27,107 nucleotides of DNA from JACKCB01 sp964452775 (GCA_964452775.1 CAYVQP010000058.1:1-27107); one strand, 5' to 3'. Positions 7,681-15,695 are shown, numbered from the stretch's first letter. The notes: a model not told the origin generated them from the letters alone. Numbers and translations are program-made.

Positions 7681-8509
7681 GCAGCTATTCCGCCCCGCAA
7701 AAGACCAGTAGTTTTCGCCGCCTGCTCGACCACAGCGCTGTGCGCCTGGCGGTGTTGTTGATTGTGCTGCTCTGGACGCTGCCCACGGTGGGCATGCTGG
7801 TCAGCTCCCTGCGCACCCCGCTAGACATCCGCACCTCCGGCTGGTGGACCGTCTTCCTCCCGCCCTACGACACCTCGCAATGGACGGTGCAGAACTACCA
7901 GACGGTGCTCACCGCGGACGGCATGGGCGCGGCCTTCATCAACAGCCTGATCGTCACCATACCCTCCACGGTCATCCCGATCACCATCGCCGCCTTTGCC
8001 GCCTACGCCTTTGCCTGGATGAAGTTCCGCGGCCGGGACATCCTTTTTGCCCTGGTGGTTGCCATGCTGGTCGTGCCTCTACAAATGGCGCTCATCCCCG
8101 TGCTGCGCCTGTACACCGGCCTGGACTTGAACGGCACCTTCCTCGGCGTCTGGCTGGCGCACACCGGCTTCGGCCTGCCGTTGGCGATCTTCCTGCTTTA
8201 CGGCTACATCTCCTTGCTCCCCCGCGACCTGTTCGAGTCCGCCTGGATTGACGGCGCCTCCCATTACACCGCCTTTACCAAGCTGGTGTTGCCGTTGTCC
8301 GTGCCGGCCATCGCCTCCTTCGCCATCTTCCAATTCCTCTGGGTGTGGAACGACCTGTTGGTGGCCCTGGTCTACCTGGGCACGAACCCGGAAGTGACCA
8401 TCGTCACCTCCCGGCTGGCGGCGATGGTAGGCACGAAGGGGCAGGATTGGCATCTGCTCACCGCCGGCGCGTTTGTCTCCATGATCATCCCGCTGATTAT
8501 CTTCCTGAC
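7677..8509 (+). CDS. Sugar ABC transporter permease, AglG-like (MalG family), 3' end in gap
   Basis: The gene starts at the ATGA overlap with the upstream permease, so it is translationally coupled. Visible features include TLPTVGMLVSSLRTP near the N-terminus, FAAYAFAWMKFRGRD, LQMALIPVLRLYTGLDLNGTF, the coupling motif ESAWIDGASHYTAF, and LWVWNDLLVALVYLG. These match AglG-type permeases closely, with about six membrane segments. The frame is visible to 8509 and then enters a 100-N gap. Family members end about 15-20 residues further on. If the gap length were a multiple of three off its nominal 100, the frame could end at TGA 8634-8636, which overlaps the next gene's GTG (8633), but this cannot be confirmed. 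Confidence 0.88.
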
Positions 8510-8609
8510 NNNNNNNNNNNNNNNNNNNNNNNNNNNNNNNNNNNNNNNNNNNNNNNNNNNNNNNNNNNNNNNNNNNNNNNNNNNNNNNNNNNNNNNNNNN
8601 NNNNNNNNN
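8510..8609. other. Assembly gap (100 N)
   Basis: This run of Ns hides the C-terminal end of the AglG-like permease and possibly bases just before the GH3 gene. The flanks show no shared terminal sequence. Its real length is unknown. Confidence 0.95.
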
Positions 8610-8632
8610 AAGGATGCCGGCGCAACGGGAAG

Positions 8633-10267
8633 GTGAACAATTTGAACAATAATACGAGCAACGACCCGGCCGGCCGGCTGGGGCGACATTTGATGCTGGC
8701 CTTCGAAGGGTCAACCGCGCCGCCCTGGGTGGGCGACTGGCTGCGCGAACGGCGAGCGGCCGGCTTCACCATCTTCCGCCCGAAGAACGTGGAAAGCCCG
8801 GCCCAACTGCGGGCGCTGACCGCCGAATTGCAGCGGTTGGCGGGCGAGAACGGGCCGCTGCTCATCGCCGGCGACCAGGAAGGGGGCCAGCTCATCGCCC
8901 TGGGCGCGGAGACGACGCAATTTCCCGGCAACATGGCCCTGGGCGCGACGGGCGACCCGGCGCTGGCCCGGGCGGTCGGCTTCGCCACTGGCCGGGAGAT
9001 GGCCGCCCTGGGGCTAAACGTCAATTACGCGCCGGTGTGCGACCTGAACACCAATCCGGCCAACCCCAGCCTGGGCGTGCGCGCCTTCAGCGATGACCCC
9101 GCCCTGGCCGCCTCGCTGGCCGCCGCCTACACCGGGGGCTTGCAGCAGGCCGGCGTGGCCGCCACGGTGAAGCACTTCCCGGGCAAGGGGGACGCGAAGG
9201 TGGATTCGCATTACGCCATGCCCGTCATTGACCACTCCCGTGAGCGGATTGCCACCCGCGAGTTGCTGCCCTTTCGCGAGGCGATTGGCGCCGGCGCGAA
9301 GCTGATTATGAGCGGCCACTTTGCCATCCCGGCGCTGAACAACCGCCCGGACCTGCCCGCCACCCTCTCCCGCGAGGTGATGCACGGCCTGGTGCGCGAT
9401 CAACTGGGCTTCGAGGGGGTATTGATTACCGACGCGCTGGACATGGGCGCGATCAGCCAGGGGGTGGGCCAGATCATTGACGTGCTGGCAGCCCTGCGCG
9501 CCGGGGTGGACCTGTTGTTGCTGACCGCCGATGACGCCGTGCGCGAGCGCCTCTACGCCGGCATCGAGCTGGCTTACCGGCGCGGCCTGTTACGCGAGGG
9601 CGATTTGCGCGCATCCGGCGAGCGCATCCGCGCCCTGCAGGATTGGGTGGGCCGGCAACAGCAGCCGGATCTGAGCGTGGTCTCGTCGGCGATACACCGC
9701 CAATTGGCCGGGCAGGTGTCCGAGCGGGCGATGACGCTCTTGCGCAATGAGGCGGGGCTGTTGCCGCTGCGCCTATCGCCGGATGCCCGGGTGGCGGCGA
9801 TCATGCCCCGGCCGGCGGACCTTACCCCGGCGGACACCTCCTCCACCGTCGCCCCCGGACTGGCCCGGGCGTTGCGCCGCTACCATCCTAATGTGACCGA
9901 GTTCGTGACCACTTTCCGGCCGGCGGCGGAGGAGATTGCCGCCCTGAAGGAGCAGGCGGCGGGCTTCGACCTGCTGGTAATCGGCACGATTAACGCCGCC
10001 ATGCACGCCGAACAGGCGGCGCTGGCCGGCGAGCTGATCCGCACGGGCGTTCCCGCGGTCACGGCCGCCCTGCGCACGCCGTATGACCTGGGGGCCTACC
10101 CGCAGGCGCGGACGCACGTCTGCACCTACAGCATCCTGCCCCCGGCGATGGACGCCCTGGCGGGAGCGCTGTGGGGCGCGGTCCCCTTCCTGGGCCGGCT
10201 GCCCGTGGTCGTGCCGGGCCTCTTCCCGCTCGGATACGGCCTGACCGCAGAGGGGGCGCGTGGCTGA
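8633..10267 (+). CDS. Glycoside hydrolase family 3 beta-N-acetylglucosaminidase (NagZ/Nag3-like), two domains
   Basis: From GTG 8633 the protein is 544 aa. The N-terminal (beta/alpha)8 domain (about 15-330) has DQEGG (81-85), the NagZ signature KHFPGKGDAKVDSHYAMP (180-197) with its Asp-His acid/base pair (D191, H193), and ITDALDMGAI with nucleophile D267. This signature separates GlcNAc-specific GH3 enzymes from beta-glucosidases. A second domain (about 345-544) follows, absent from short NagZ proteins. There is no signal peptide, so it acts in the cytoplasm on the imported sugar. The related two-domain Nag3 of Cellulomonas fimi was reported to act as a phosphorylase, so GlcNAc-1-phosphate is a possible product. 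The start is uncertain: TTG 8642 has a better-spaced AAGGTG site. It overlaps nagA by 8 bp. Confidence 0.88.
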   Translation: MNNLNNNTSNDPAGRLGRHLMLAFEGSTAPPWVGDWLRERRAAGFTIFRPKNVESPAQLRALTAELQRLAGENGPLLIAGDQEGGQLIALGAETTQFPGNMALGATGDPALARAVGFATGREMAALGLNVNYAPVCDLNTNPANPSLGVRAFSDDPALAASLAAAYTGGLQQAGVAATVKHFPGKGDAKVDSHYAMPVIDHSRERIATRELLPFREAIGAGAKLIMSGHFAIPALNNRPDLPATLSREVMHGLVRDQLGFEGVLITDALDMGAISQGVGQIIDVLAALRAGVDLLLLTADDAVRERLYAGIELAYRRGLLREGDLRASGERIRALQDWVGRQQQPDLSVVSSAIHRQLAGQVSERAMTLLRNEAGLLPLRLSPDARVAAIMPRPADLTPADTSSTVAPGLARALRRYHPNVTEFVTTFRPAAEEIAALKEQAAGFDLLVIGTINAAMHAEQAALAGELIRTGVPAVTAALRTPYDLGAYPQARTHVCTYSILPPAMDALAGALWGAVPFLGRLPVVVPGLFPLGYGLTAEGARG

Positions 10268-11435
10268 GCAGCCCGGCGCGACCCCGCTCTATCTCTTTAA
10301 CGTGCAGCTGCTGCGCAGCGAGGCCGCCGCGCCGGTTGGCTGGTCTCCCGGGGCGGCGCTGCTGCAGGACGGCCGCATTGCGGCAGTTGACCCGCCGCTC
10401 TATCGCATACCCGCGCACGCGCGCCGGCTGGACGGGGAGGGCGGCTTGCTGGCCCCCGGCTTCATTGACCTGCAACTGAACGGCGCGTTCGGGGACGACT
10501 TTACCACGGAGCCGGAGACGATGTGGCGGGTAGCCGCCGGGCTGCCGCGCTATGGCGTGACCGCCTTTTTGCCCACCATCATTACCTCCCCGCCGGCCGC
10601 GGTGTCCGCCGCCTGCCGGGCGCTGCTCGCCGGGCCGCCGCCGGACTTCCGCGGGGCGCAACCGTTGGGCCTGCACCTGGAAGGGCCGTACCTGAACCCG
10701 CAGCGCAAGGGGGCGCACAATTCGCGCTACTTGCGCGAGCCGGCTCTCGCTGACATCGAGGAATGGACGCCGCAGAATGGGGTCCGGCTGGTCACGTTGG
10801 CCCCCGAATTGCCGGGTGCGCTCTCCCTGGTGGAGGCGCTGGCCGGCCGGGGCGTGCTGGTCAGCGCCGGGCACACGCAGGCGACCGCCGCCGAGGCGCA
10901 GGAAGGCATCGAGGCCGGCATCCGCTACGGCACGCACCTCTTTAACGCCATGGCCCCCTTGCTGCACCGTGAGCCGGGCGTGGCCGGGGCGCTGCTGGCC
11001 GATGAGCGGGTGACTGTGGGCCTGATCGTGGACGGCCGGCACGTGCATCCCATGTTGGTAAAGCTGGCCCGGCAACTGCTCGGCCCGCGCGTGAACCTGG
11101 TCAGCGATGCAATGGCCGCCCTGGGCTTGCCGGCCGGCGATTACCGGCTGGGCGATTATGCGGTGACCGTCGGGGAGGACGCGCGGCTGGCGGATGGGAC
11201 CCTGGCGGGCAGCATCCTCGCTCCCGACCAGGCGGCGCGCAACCTGGTCGAATACACCGGCTGCCCCTCGGCGGACGCGCTGGCCGCACTGACCGTCGCT
11301 CCCGGCCGGCTGCTGGGCGTGCGAAAGGGGCAAATTGCGCCGGGTTATGACGCTGACCTGACCCTGCTGTCCCCCGACTTACAGGTCAAATTGACCATTA
11401 TCGGCGGCGAAATCGTCTATACCGCCGGGGAGTAA
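10260..11435 (+). CDS. nagA: N-acetylglucosamine-6-phosphate deacetylase
   Basis: This 391-aa amidohydrolase removes the acetyl group from GlcNAc-6-phosphate in the cytoplasm to give glucosamine-6-phosphate. The motifs are complete: PGFIDLQLNG (66-75, the Gln/Asn form also found in E. coli NagA), metal ligand E141 in HLEGPYLNPQRKGAHN, H205 in SAGHTQA, H226 in THLFNAM, DGRHVHP (258-264) and the catalytic Asp in LVSDAMAALG (D283). It starts at GTG inside the end of the GH3 gene (8-bp overlap), with a GAGGGGG stretch just upstream. The stop codon lies 7 bp before the SIS-domain gene. Overlap and order place it in the same transcript as the kinase, whose product it uses. Confidence 0.94.
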   Translation: MAEQPGATPLYLFNVQLLRSEAAAPVGWSPGAALLQDGRIAAVDPPLYRIPAHARRLDGEGGLLAPGFIDLQLNGAFGDDFTTEPETMWRVAAGLPRYGVTAFLPTIITSPPAAVSAACRALLAGPPPDFRGAQPLGLHLEGPYLNPQRKGAHNSRYLREPALADIEEWTPQNGVRLVTLAPELPGALSLVEALAGRGVLVSAGHTQATAAEAQEGIEAGIRYGTHLFNAMAPLLHREPGVAGALLADERVTVGLIVDGRHVHPMLVKLARQLLGPRVNLVSDAMAALGLPAGDYRLGDYAVTVGEDARLADGTLAGSILAPDQAARNLVEYTGCPSADALAALTVAPGRLLGVRKGQIAPGYDADLTLLSPDLQVKLTIIGGEIVYTAGE

Positions 11436-11442
11436 TTGTGAT

Positions 11443-12492
11443 ATGGAACTGAGCGAGAGCCAGCTTTACCAGGAGATTCACTCGCAGCCGGCGGTGCTGA
11501 GCCGGTTCCTGGCCGGGCAGGGGGAGAAGATGCGCGAGCTGGCCGCGGCCATTCGCGCCCGGCAGGTGTCGCACGTGGTCATCGCTGCCCGCGGCACCAG
11601 CGACAACGCCGGCCGCTACGCCATGTATGTGCTCGGGGCGATGAACCGGCTGCCCGTGGCCCTGGCCGCGCCCAGCCTCTTTTCGGTTTACAGCGCGCCG
11701 CCCCGCTTCGGCCGGGCGCTGGTGCTGGGCATCAGCCAGAGCGGCAAAAGCCCGGACATCGTCTCCGTGCTGGCCGAGGCGCGCCGGCAAGGGGCGTTGA
11801 CCGCGGCAATCACCAACACGCCCGACTCGGAATTGGCCGGGGAGAGCGATGTGGTGATTGACCTGATGGCCGGGCCGGAGCGAGCGGTGGCCGCCACCAA
11901 GACGTACATGACCGAGCTGGCCGCGGTGGCGCTGCTCAGCGCGGCGCTGGCCGAAGATGACGCCATGTTCGCCGCCCTGAAGCGGATCCCGCAGGCGGTG
12001 GAGGCCACCCTGGCGATTAATCCGGCGGTGGAGGCCTGCGCGCCCCGCTATCGTTACATGCGCTACGCGGCGGTGATTGGCCGGGGGTATAACTACGCCA
12101 CGGCCTTTGAGACCGCGCTGAAGCTGAAGGAATTGAGCTATGCCATCGTGGAGCCGTACAGCAGCGCGGACTTCATGCACGGGCCGCTGGCCCTGCTGGA
12201 GCCCGGCTTCCCGGTGATGGTGATCGCCCCGGCGGGGAAGGTGCAGCAAGAGATGGCCGGCTTCATGGAGACCCTGCAGGGACGCGGGGCGGAGATTATC
12301 GCGGTCAGCGACGTGCCCGAATTGCTGGCGGCGGCGCGCATCCGGCTGGAGCTGCCGGTCAGCGTGCCGGAGTGGCTGTCGCCGCTGACCGCCATCGTGC
12401 CGGGGCAGCTGCTGGCCATGCATCTGGCCCACACGCGCGGCTACGACGTGGACCGCCCGCGTAATATCGGCAAGGTGACGGAAACGAGATAA
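11443..12492 (+). CDS. SIS-domain glucosamine-6-phosphate deaminase (NagB-II type)
   Basis: The 349-aa protein has two SIS domains like the isomerase half of GlmS, without the glutaminase domain. The first holds ARGTSDNAG (49-57) and SQSGKSPDI (98-106); AVAATKTYMTEL (149-160) follows. The second has GRGYNYATAFETALKLKELS (213-232) and the conserved FMHGP (244-248). The C-terminus DVDRPRNIGKVTET matches the GlmS-type end. Such stand-alone proteins next to nagA act as glucosamine-6-phosphate deaminases (NagB-II), giving fructose-6-phosphate and ammonia, unrelated in fold to classical NagB. As last gene it completes the pathway. An AgaS-like role on galactosamine-6-phosphate is the main alternative, but nothing else here suggests galactosamine. 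Confidence 0.88.
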   Translation: MELSESQLYQEIHSQPAVLSRFLAGQGEKMRELAAAIRARQVSHVVIAARGTSDNAGRYAMYVLGAMNRLPVALAAPSLFSVYSAPPRFGRALVLGISQSGKSPDIVSVLAEARRQGALTAAITNTPDSELAGESDVVIDLMAGPERAVAATKTYMTELAAVALLSAALAEDDAMFAALKRIPQAVEATLAINPAVEACAPRYRYMRYAAVIGRGYNYATAFETALKLKELSYAIVEPYSSADFMHGPLALLEPGFPVMVIAPAGKVQQEMAGFMETLQGRGAEIIAVSDVPELLAAARIRLELPVSVPEWLSPLTAIVPGQLLAMHLAHTRGYDVDRPRNIGKVTETR

Positions 12493-12500
12493 GATCGGGT

Positions 12501-12855
12501 TCGACCATCTTCCCGGAAACGGAAGATGAAGTTTCCGGGAAAATCAAACAGAAGAAGTTTCCGGGAAAATTAACATCGAAGTTTCCGGGGTCCAACTATT
12601 TTCCCGGAAACGGAAGATGAAGTTTCCGGGAAAATCAAACAGAAGAAGTTTCCGGGAAAATTAACATCGAAGCTTCCGGGGTCCAACTATTTTCCCGGAA
12701 ACTAGGAACGGCCATTTTCCCGGAAACTAGGAACGACCATTTTCCCGGAAACTAGGAACGACCATTTTCCCGGAAACTAGAAGATGAAGTTTCCGGGAAA
12801 ATAGAGAAGAAGTTTCCGGGAAAATTGATAGCGACCATTTTCCCGGAAACGGAAA
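12501..12855. repeat. Array of CCGGGAA half-palindromes with 91-bp and 25-bp tandem units
   Basis: The whole 396-bp space between the deaminase and the M23-like gene is filled with this array; no gene is seen. It holds about seven TCCCGGAAAC and eight GTTTCCGGG elements in both orientations. A 91-bp unit occurs twice (from 12511 and 12602), almost identical. Then a 25-bp unit, TTCCCGGAAACTAGGAAC plus spacer, repeats with starts at 12693, 12718, 12743 and 12768. Inverted pairs can fold into several alternative hairpins. Confidence 0.85.
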
Positions 12856-12888
12856 GTCGCAACAACTTAACATAAGCGGAGCAATCTC

Positions 12889-14151
12889 ATGAAAAAAGGG
12901 ACCCAATCCCCGCCGCGACGCTCTTACCTCCGGGCGGCCATCGTCGCCCTCCTGATAATGGCCGGCCTCATCCTGGCCATCCCCGCCATCTCCGCCGGCA
13001 GCCAGGCCGCCGGCCAACCAACCAACCGGCTCTCCGCCGCCAACTACAGCCAGGCGGTCCACGACAACGCCGAGCGGGACTACCGGCCGGACTACCTGCA
13101 GCTGGCCTACGCCCAGCCGGAGGAGATGGACGGCTTCCCGCAATACCCCTGGCACCACAGCCCCCTGGAATCCATCGGCCACATTATCGCGTCCTACCAG
13201 TACTACGGCGGCAGCCCTTACTTTCATCACGGCATTGACAGCCGCGCGCCGTACGGCACGGAAGTCTTCACCTACTCCGGCGGGCAGATCGTCAACATTG
13301 AGAATTACAACCCCGGCGACCCCCGCTATTGGGAAGTCGCCGTCCTGGACCCGGACGGTTTCCTCTGGCAGTTCCACCACGTTGACATGGAGACCATCCC
13401 GCAATACATCTGGGACAAGTACGACGAATATCTGGCTGATCCGGTGAACGGCGGCTTCGTCCCGCCGGCCACGCACATCGGCAACATCGTCTACTGGACG
13501 GTGGTCACCTTTGGCGAGCGCTTTCACCACATCCATCTGAACATCTTTGACGGCAACGGCGATTACGTGAACGGCTTCCTGCTGCATGAGCCGCTGCCGG
13601 ATGTGCAGGCCCCGGAGATCCAGCAGATCGGCCTGCTGCAAAACGGCCAAATCCTCCCCGGCAACGAGGTCGAGGGCAACTACAGCCTGTACATTCACGC
13701 CCGCGACCTGATCATGCACCAGCAATTCTTCCTGCCGCCGAACGAGATCGTCTACTCCGTGGACGGCGGGCCGGAGGAGACGACCTGGAAGTTTGACGGC
13801 CTGCCGGGGGGCGGAGACAACCAGGCCTACGTCACCGAGTTCTTCGTCCCGCCCACTTGCGGCGACTATGAATGTCGCGACTTCTACATCAACCTGGGCT
13901 TTGCCGTCGGGCCGGACCGGCCATTCCCGCTGGACGCCGGCCAACACAGCGTTACGGTCACCATCCGCGACTTTGTGGGCAATGAGGANNNNNNNNNNNN
14001 NNNNNNNNNNNNNNNNNNNNNNNNNNNNNNNNNNNNNNNNNNNNNNNNNNNNNNNNNNNNNNNNNNNNNNNNNNNNNNNNNNNNNNNNTTCCAGTGGCTG
14101 CCCATCGTCATCAATCGCGGGCCGGATGATGACGGCCGGCCGTCCCATTGA
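12889..14151 (+). CDS. Secreted M23-like (LytM-fold) metallopeptidase-domain protein
   Basis: An N-terminal membrane anchor or signal segment (about 15-36, AAIVALLIMAGLILAIPAISA) is followed by a domain with the M23 metal pattern: HHGID (H113...D117, HxxxD), APYGTEVFTYSGGQIVNI, and FHHIHLNIF (HxH, H214/H216). M23 enzymes cut peptidoglycan cross-bridges outside the membrane, but many relatives are inactive. The middle part (about 230-366) looks like a beta-rich extracellular domain with the Cys pair CGDYEC. The 100-N gap at 13989-14088 cuts the C-terminal part. After it the frame ends with FQWLPIVINRGPDDDGRPSH, recalling the LPxVxR-like tails of many Chloroflexota secreted proteins (inference). 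It stands alone between a repeat array and a hairpin, with GGAG about 8 nt before the ATG. Confidence 0.65.
   Translation: MKKGTQSPPRRSYLRAAIVALLIMAGLILAIPAISAGSQAAGQPTNRLSAANYSQAVHDNAERDYRPDYLQLAYAQPEEMDGFPQYPWHHSPLESIGHIIASYQYYGGSPYFHHGIDSRAPYGTEVFTYSGGQIVNIENYNPGDPRYWEVAVLDPDGFLWQFHHVDMETIPQYIWDKYDEYLADPVNGGFVPPATHIGNIVYWTVVTFGERFHHIHLNIFDGNGDYVNGFLLHEPLPDVQAPEIQQIGLLQNGQILPGNEVEGNYSLYIHARDLIMHQQFFLPPNEIVYSVDGGPEETTWKFDGLPGGGDNQAYVTEFFVPPTCGDYECRDFYINLGFAVGPDRPFPLDAGQHSVTVTIRDFVGNEXXXXXXXXXXXXXXXXXXXXXXXXXXXXXXXXXXFQWLPIVINRGPDDDGRPSH
13989..14088. other. Assembly gap (100 N)
   Basis: The gap lies within the C-terminal part of the M23-like gene. The frame happens to stay open across the nominal 100 N, but the real length is unknown. 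Confidence 0.95.
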
Positions 14152-14165
14152 ACGTCTCGGTCTGG

Positions 14166-14194
14166 CCTGCGGGGTTCTCTGTGAACCCCGCAGG
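14166..14194. repeat. Hairpin, CCTGCGGGGTT family
   Basis: CCTGCGGGGTTC (14166-14177) and GAACCCCGCAGG (14183-14194) pair over 12 bp with a 5-nt loop, 15 bp after the M23-like stop codon. A single further arm, ACCTGCGGGGTTT, lies at about 14232-14244 before the next gene. It may act as a terminator, but no clear T-run follows. Confidence 0.75.
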
Positions 14195-14270
14195 TCTGGC
14201 TGAGTATGCTCGTCTTGCGTGAACCTGTTGGCGACCTGCGGGGTTTCTTGAAGGCGTCTCTCTAACGGCC

Positions 14271-14978
14271 ATGACTACCTACGACCTCTACCTGGAATCA
14301 GGCCCGCGGCGCAAGAAGACGATGGTGCACGTGCCCCGGCTGCTGGGCTGCATCGCGGTTGGCCCGACCACCGATGAGGCGTTGACGGCCACGCCGGTCG
14401 CCATCCGCCGCTTCCTCGCCTTCCTGCACGAGCACGGGGCGCCGGCCGGCCCCGACTCGCCCATCGAAGTTCGCGTCGCCGAGCACATTACCGAGGGCTA
14501 CTGGGTGGGCAACGGCGATCCGGCGATCGTTTTCGCGGCCGACCTGGAGCCGGTGACGCCGGCCGAGCTTGAGGCGCTCATCGCCCGGCTGGAATGGCTG
14601 CGGCTGGACATCACCGCTCTGGTCGCGCCCCTGGACCCGGCCGAATGGGACGCTGAGCCGGCGAGCGGTCGCCCCATCCGCCGCATCCTGCAGCATGTGT
14701 TGGAGGCTGAATATAGCTATGTCTATTGGACCGGTCGCCCGGCCGGGCTGCCCGCCTCCGGCAACATCCTCAGCAAGCAGCAGGGCGAGTTCCTGGAGTG
14801 GTGGGCGTATGTGCGGGAACATGAGATCGCCCACCTGCGCCGGCTTGCGCCGGAGATGTTAGCGGAGCCGTTTGCCCAGGGGAAGAGCACACACACCGCG
14901 CGGAAGCTGCTGCGCCGGATGCTGGAGCATCAGTGGGAGCATTTATTGGAGATACAGAACCGGCTGCTCGTCCCATAG
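14271..14978 (+). CDS. HicB-like domain fused to DinB-family domain
   Basis: The 235-aa protein appears to have two parts. Residues 1-60 (YDLYLESGPRRKKTMVHVPRL, GCIAVGPTTDEAL, RRFLAFLHEHG) have the partial-RNase-H-like pattern of HicB-type antitoxin domains. Residues about 100-235 match the DinB four-helix family with its metal-binding histidines: H142 (LQHVLEAE) and the HxxxH pair H220/H224 (LEHQWEH). DinB-family proteins are often thiol-dependent transferases or stress-induced enzymes of unknown substrate. No HicA toxin gene is adjacent, so an antitoxin role is unlikely. It stands alone, followed by a hairpin shared with the convergent VOC gene. The DinB part is confident; the HicB-like assignment is by eye. 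Confidence 0.7.
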   Translation: MTTYDLYLESGPRRKKTMVHVPRLLGCIAVGPTTDEALTATPVAIRRFLAFLHEHGAPAGPDSPIEVRVAEHITEGYWVGNGDPAIVFAADLEPVTPAELEALIARLEWLRLDITALVAPLDPAEWDAEPASGRPIRRILQHVLEAEYSYVYWTGRPAGLPASGNILSKQQGEFLEWWAYVREHEIAHLRRLAPEMLAEPFAQGKSTHTARKLLRRMLEHQWEHLLEIQNRLLVP

Positions 14979-15052
14979 CGCAGCGTTCGTCAGGTTCGCC
15001 CGCATCCCTGCAGCTCTCTCCGGGAAATTTCGCGTAGTCATCATAGCTGAGC

Positions 15053-15087
15053 AGACCTGCGGGGTTCGAAGAAAACCCCGCCGGTCT
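15053..15087. terminator. Hairpin between convergent genes, possible bidirectional terminator
   Basis: AGACCTGCGGGGTT (15053-15066) pairs with AACCCCGCCGGTCT (15074-15087), with one mismatch and a 7-nt loop. It lies between the stop codons of the DinB-fusion gene (14978) and the VOC gene (15101), so it could stop transcription from both sides. It belongs to the same repeat family as 14166-14194 and lacks a good T-run, so terminator function is inferred from position only. Confidence 0.5.
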
Positions 15088-15100
15088 CACGGAGTTCATT

Positions 15101-15673
15101 TCACCTGGGGCTGCGATCCTCCGACAGGGAGCGACGGGTCAGGCGGGTCAGCTTCTCCAGCGCATCCGCGAGGTCCTGATCCTCGATGGCATACGCCCCT
15201 CGCGCCGAACGCAGTAGATGCGCTTCAAGCAGGACTTCGGCGTGGCTCAGGCCGGCCGGTGGGTCAAACTTGTAGCAGGCCAGCTCAAACAGTTGGCCCA
15301 GGGGATCGCGGAAGTAGATGGAATACATGAAGCCCCGGTCTATCTCGCCCGTGTTGGGGATGCCGCGCTCATCGAGGCGCTCTTTCGTCTGCGTGTAGGT
15401 CGCCCGGGAGACGGTGAAGGCGATGTGGTGCAGGTTGCCGATGCCCTCCGGGTTGGGGCGCGGGTCCGGCCGCCAATCCTCGCGGGTGAAGACGGTGATC
15501 AGCCGGCCGTCGCCGGGGTCAAAGTAGAGGTGATTCTGCTCCGGCACGTCTAGGTTGGGCTGCTCAAAGATGAAGGGCATGCCCAGCACCCCTTCCCAGA
15601 AGTCAATGGATGTCTGCCGGTCTGCCCCGATGAACGTGATGTGGTGCACGCCTTGGGTCTGTATTTTCTTCAT
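15101..15673 (-). CDS. VOC-family (glyoxalase/bleomycin resistance/dioxygenase) protein
   Basis: At 190 aa it has two babbb modules. QGVHHITFIGADRQTSIDFW opens the first module (H10/H11). LHHIAFTVS opens the second (H82/H83), and the metal-binding Glu is in DPLGQLFELACY (E130). A C-terminal tail of about 55 residues (LSHAEVLLEAHLL onwards) is predicted helical. The ATG at 15673 has GGAGG 10 nt upstream. It lies downstream of an MhqO-like dioxygenase and an alpha/beta hydrolase on the same strand, with a gap between. The set resembles quinone or catechol detoxification clusters, so a ring-cleaving or glyoxalase-like role is likely. The exact substrate is not readable. Confidence 0.85.
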   Translation of the reverse strand: MKKIQTQGVHHITFIGADRQTSIDFWEGVLGMPFIFEQPNLDVPEQNHLYFDPGDGRLITVFTREDWRPDPRPNPEGIGNLHHIAFTVSRATYTQTKERLDERGIPNTGEIDRGFMYSIYFRDPLGQLFELACYKFDPPAGLSHAEVLLEAHLLRSARGAYAIEDQDLADALEKLTRLTRRSLSEDRSPR

Positions 15674-15695
15674 CAGATGTCGTCCTCCACTGTAA

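Noticed and set aside
10059..11333. 424-codon open frame antisense to nagA
   Set aside because: The plus strand carries a complete NagA with all catalytic motifs; the antisense translation shows no recognisable domain.
12501..12855. CRISPR-like regular repeats
   Set aside because: Repeats are palindromic half-sites with 25-bp and 91-bp tandem periods, without unique spacers of constant length and without cas genes nearby.
14271..14450. HicAB toxin-antitoxin system
   Set aside because: Only a HicB-like domain is present, fused to a DinB domain; no HicA-like gene lies on either side.
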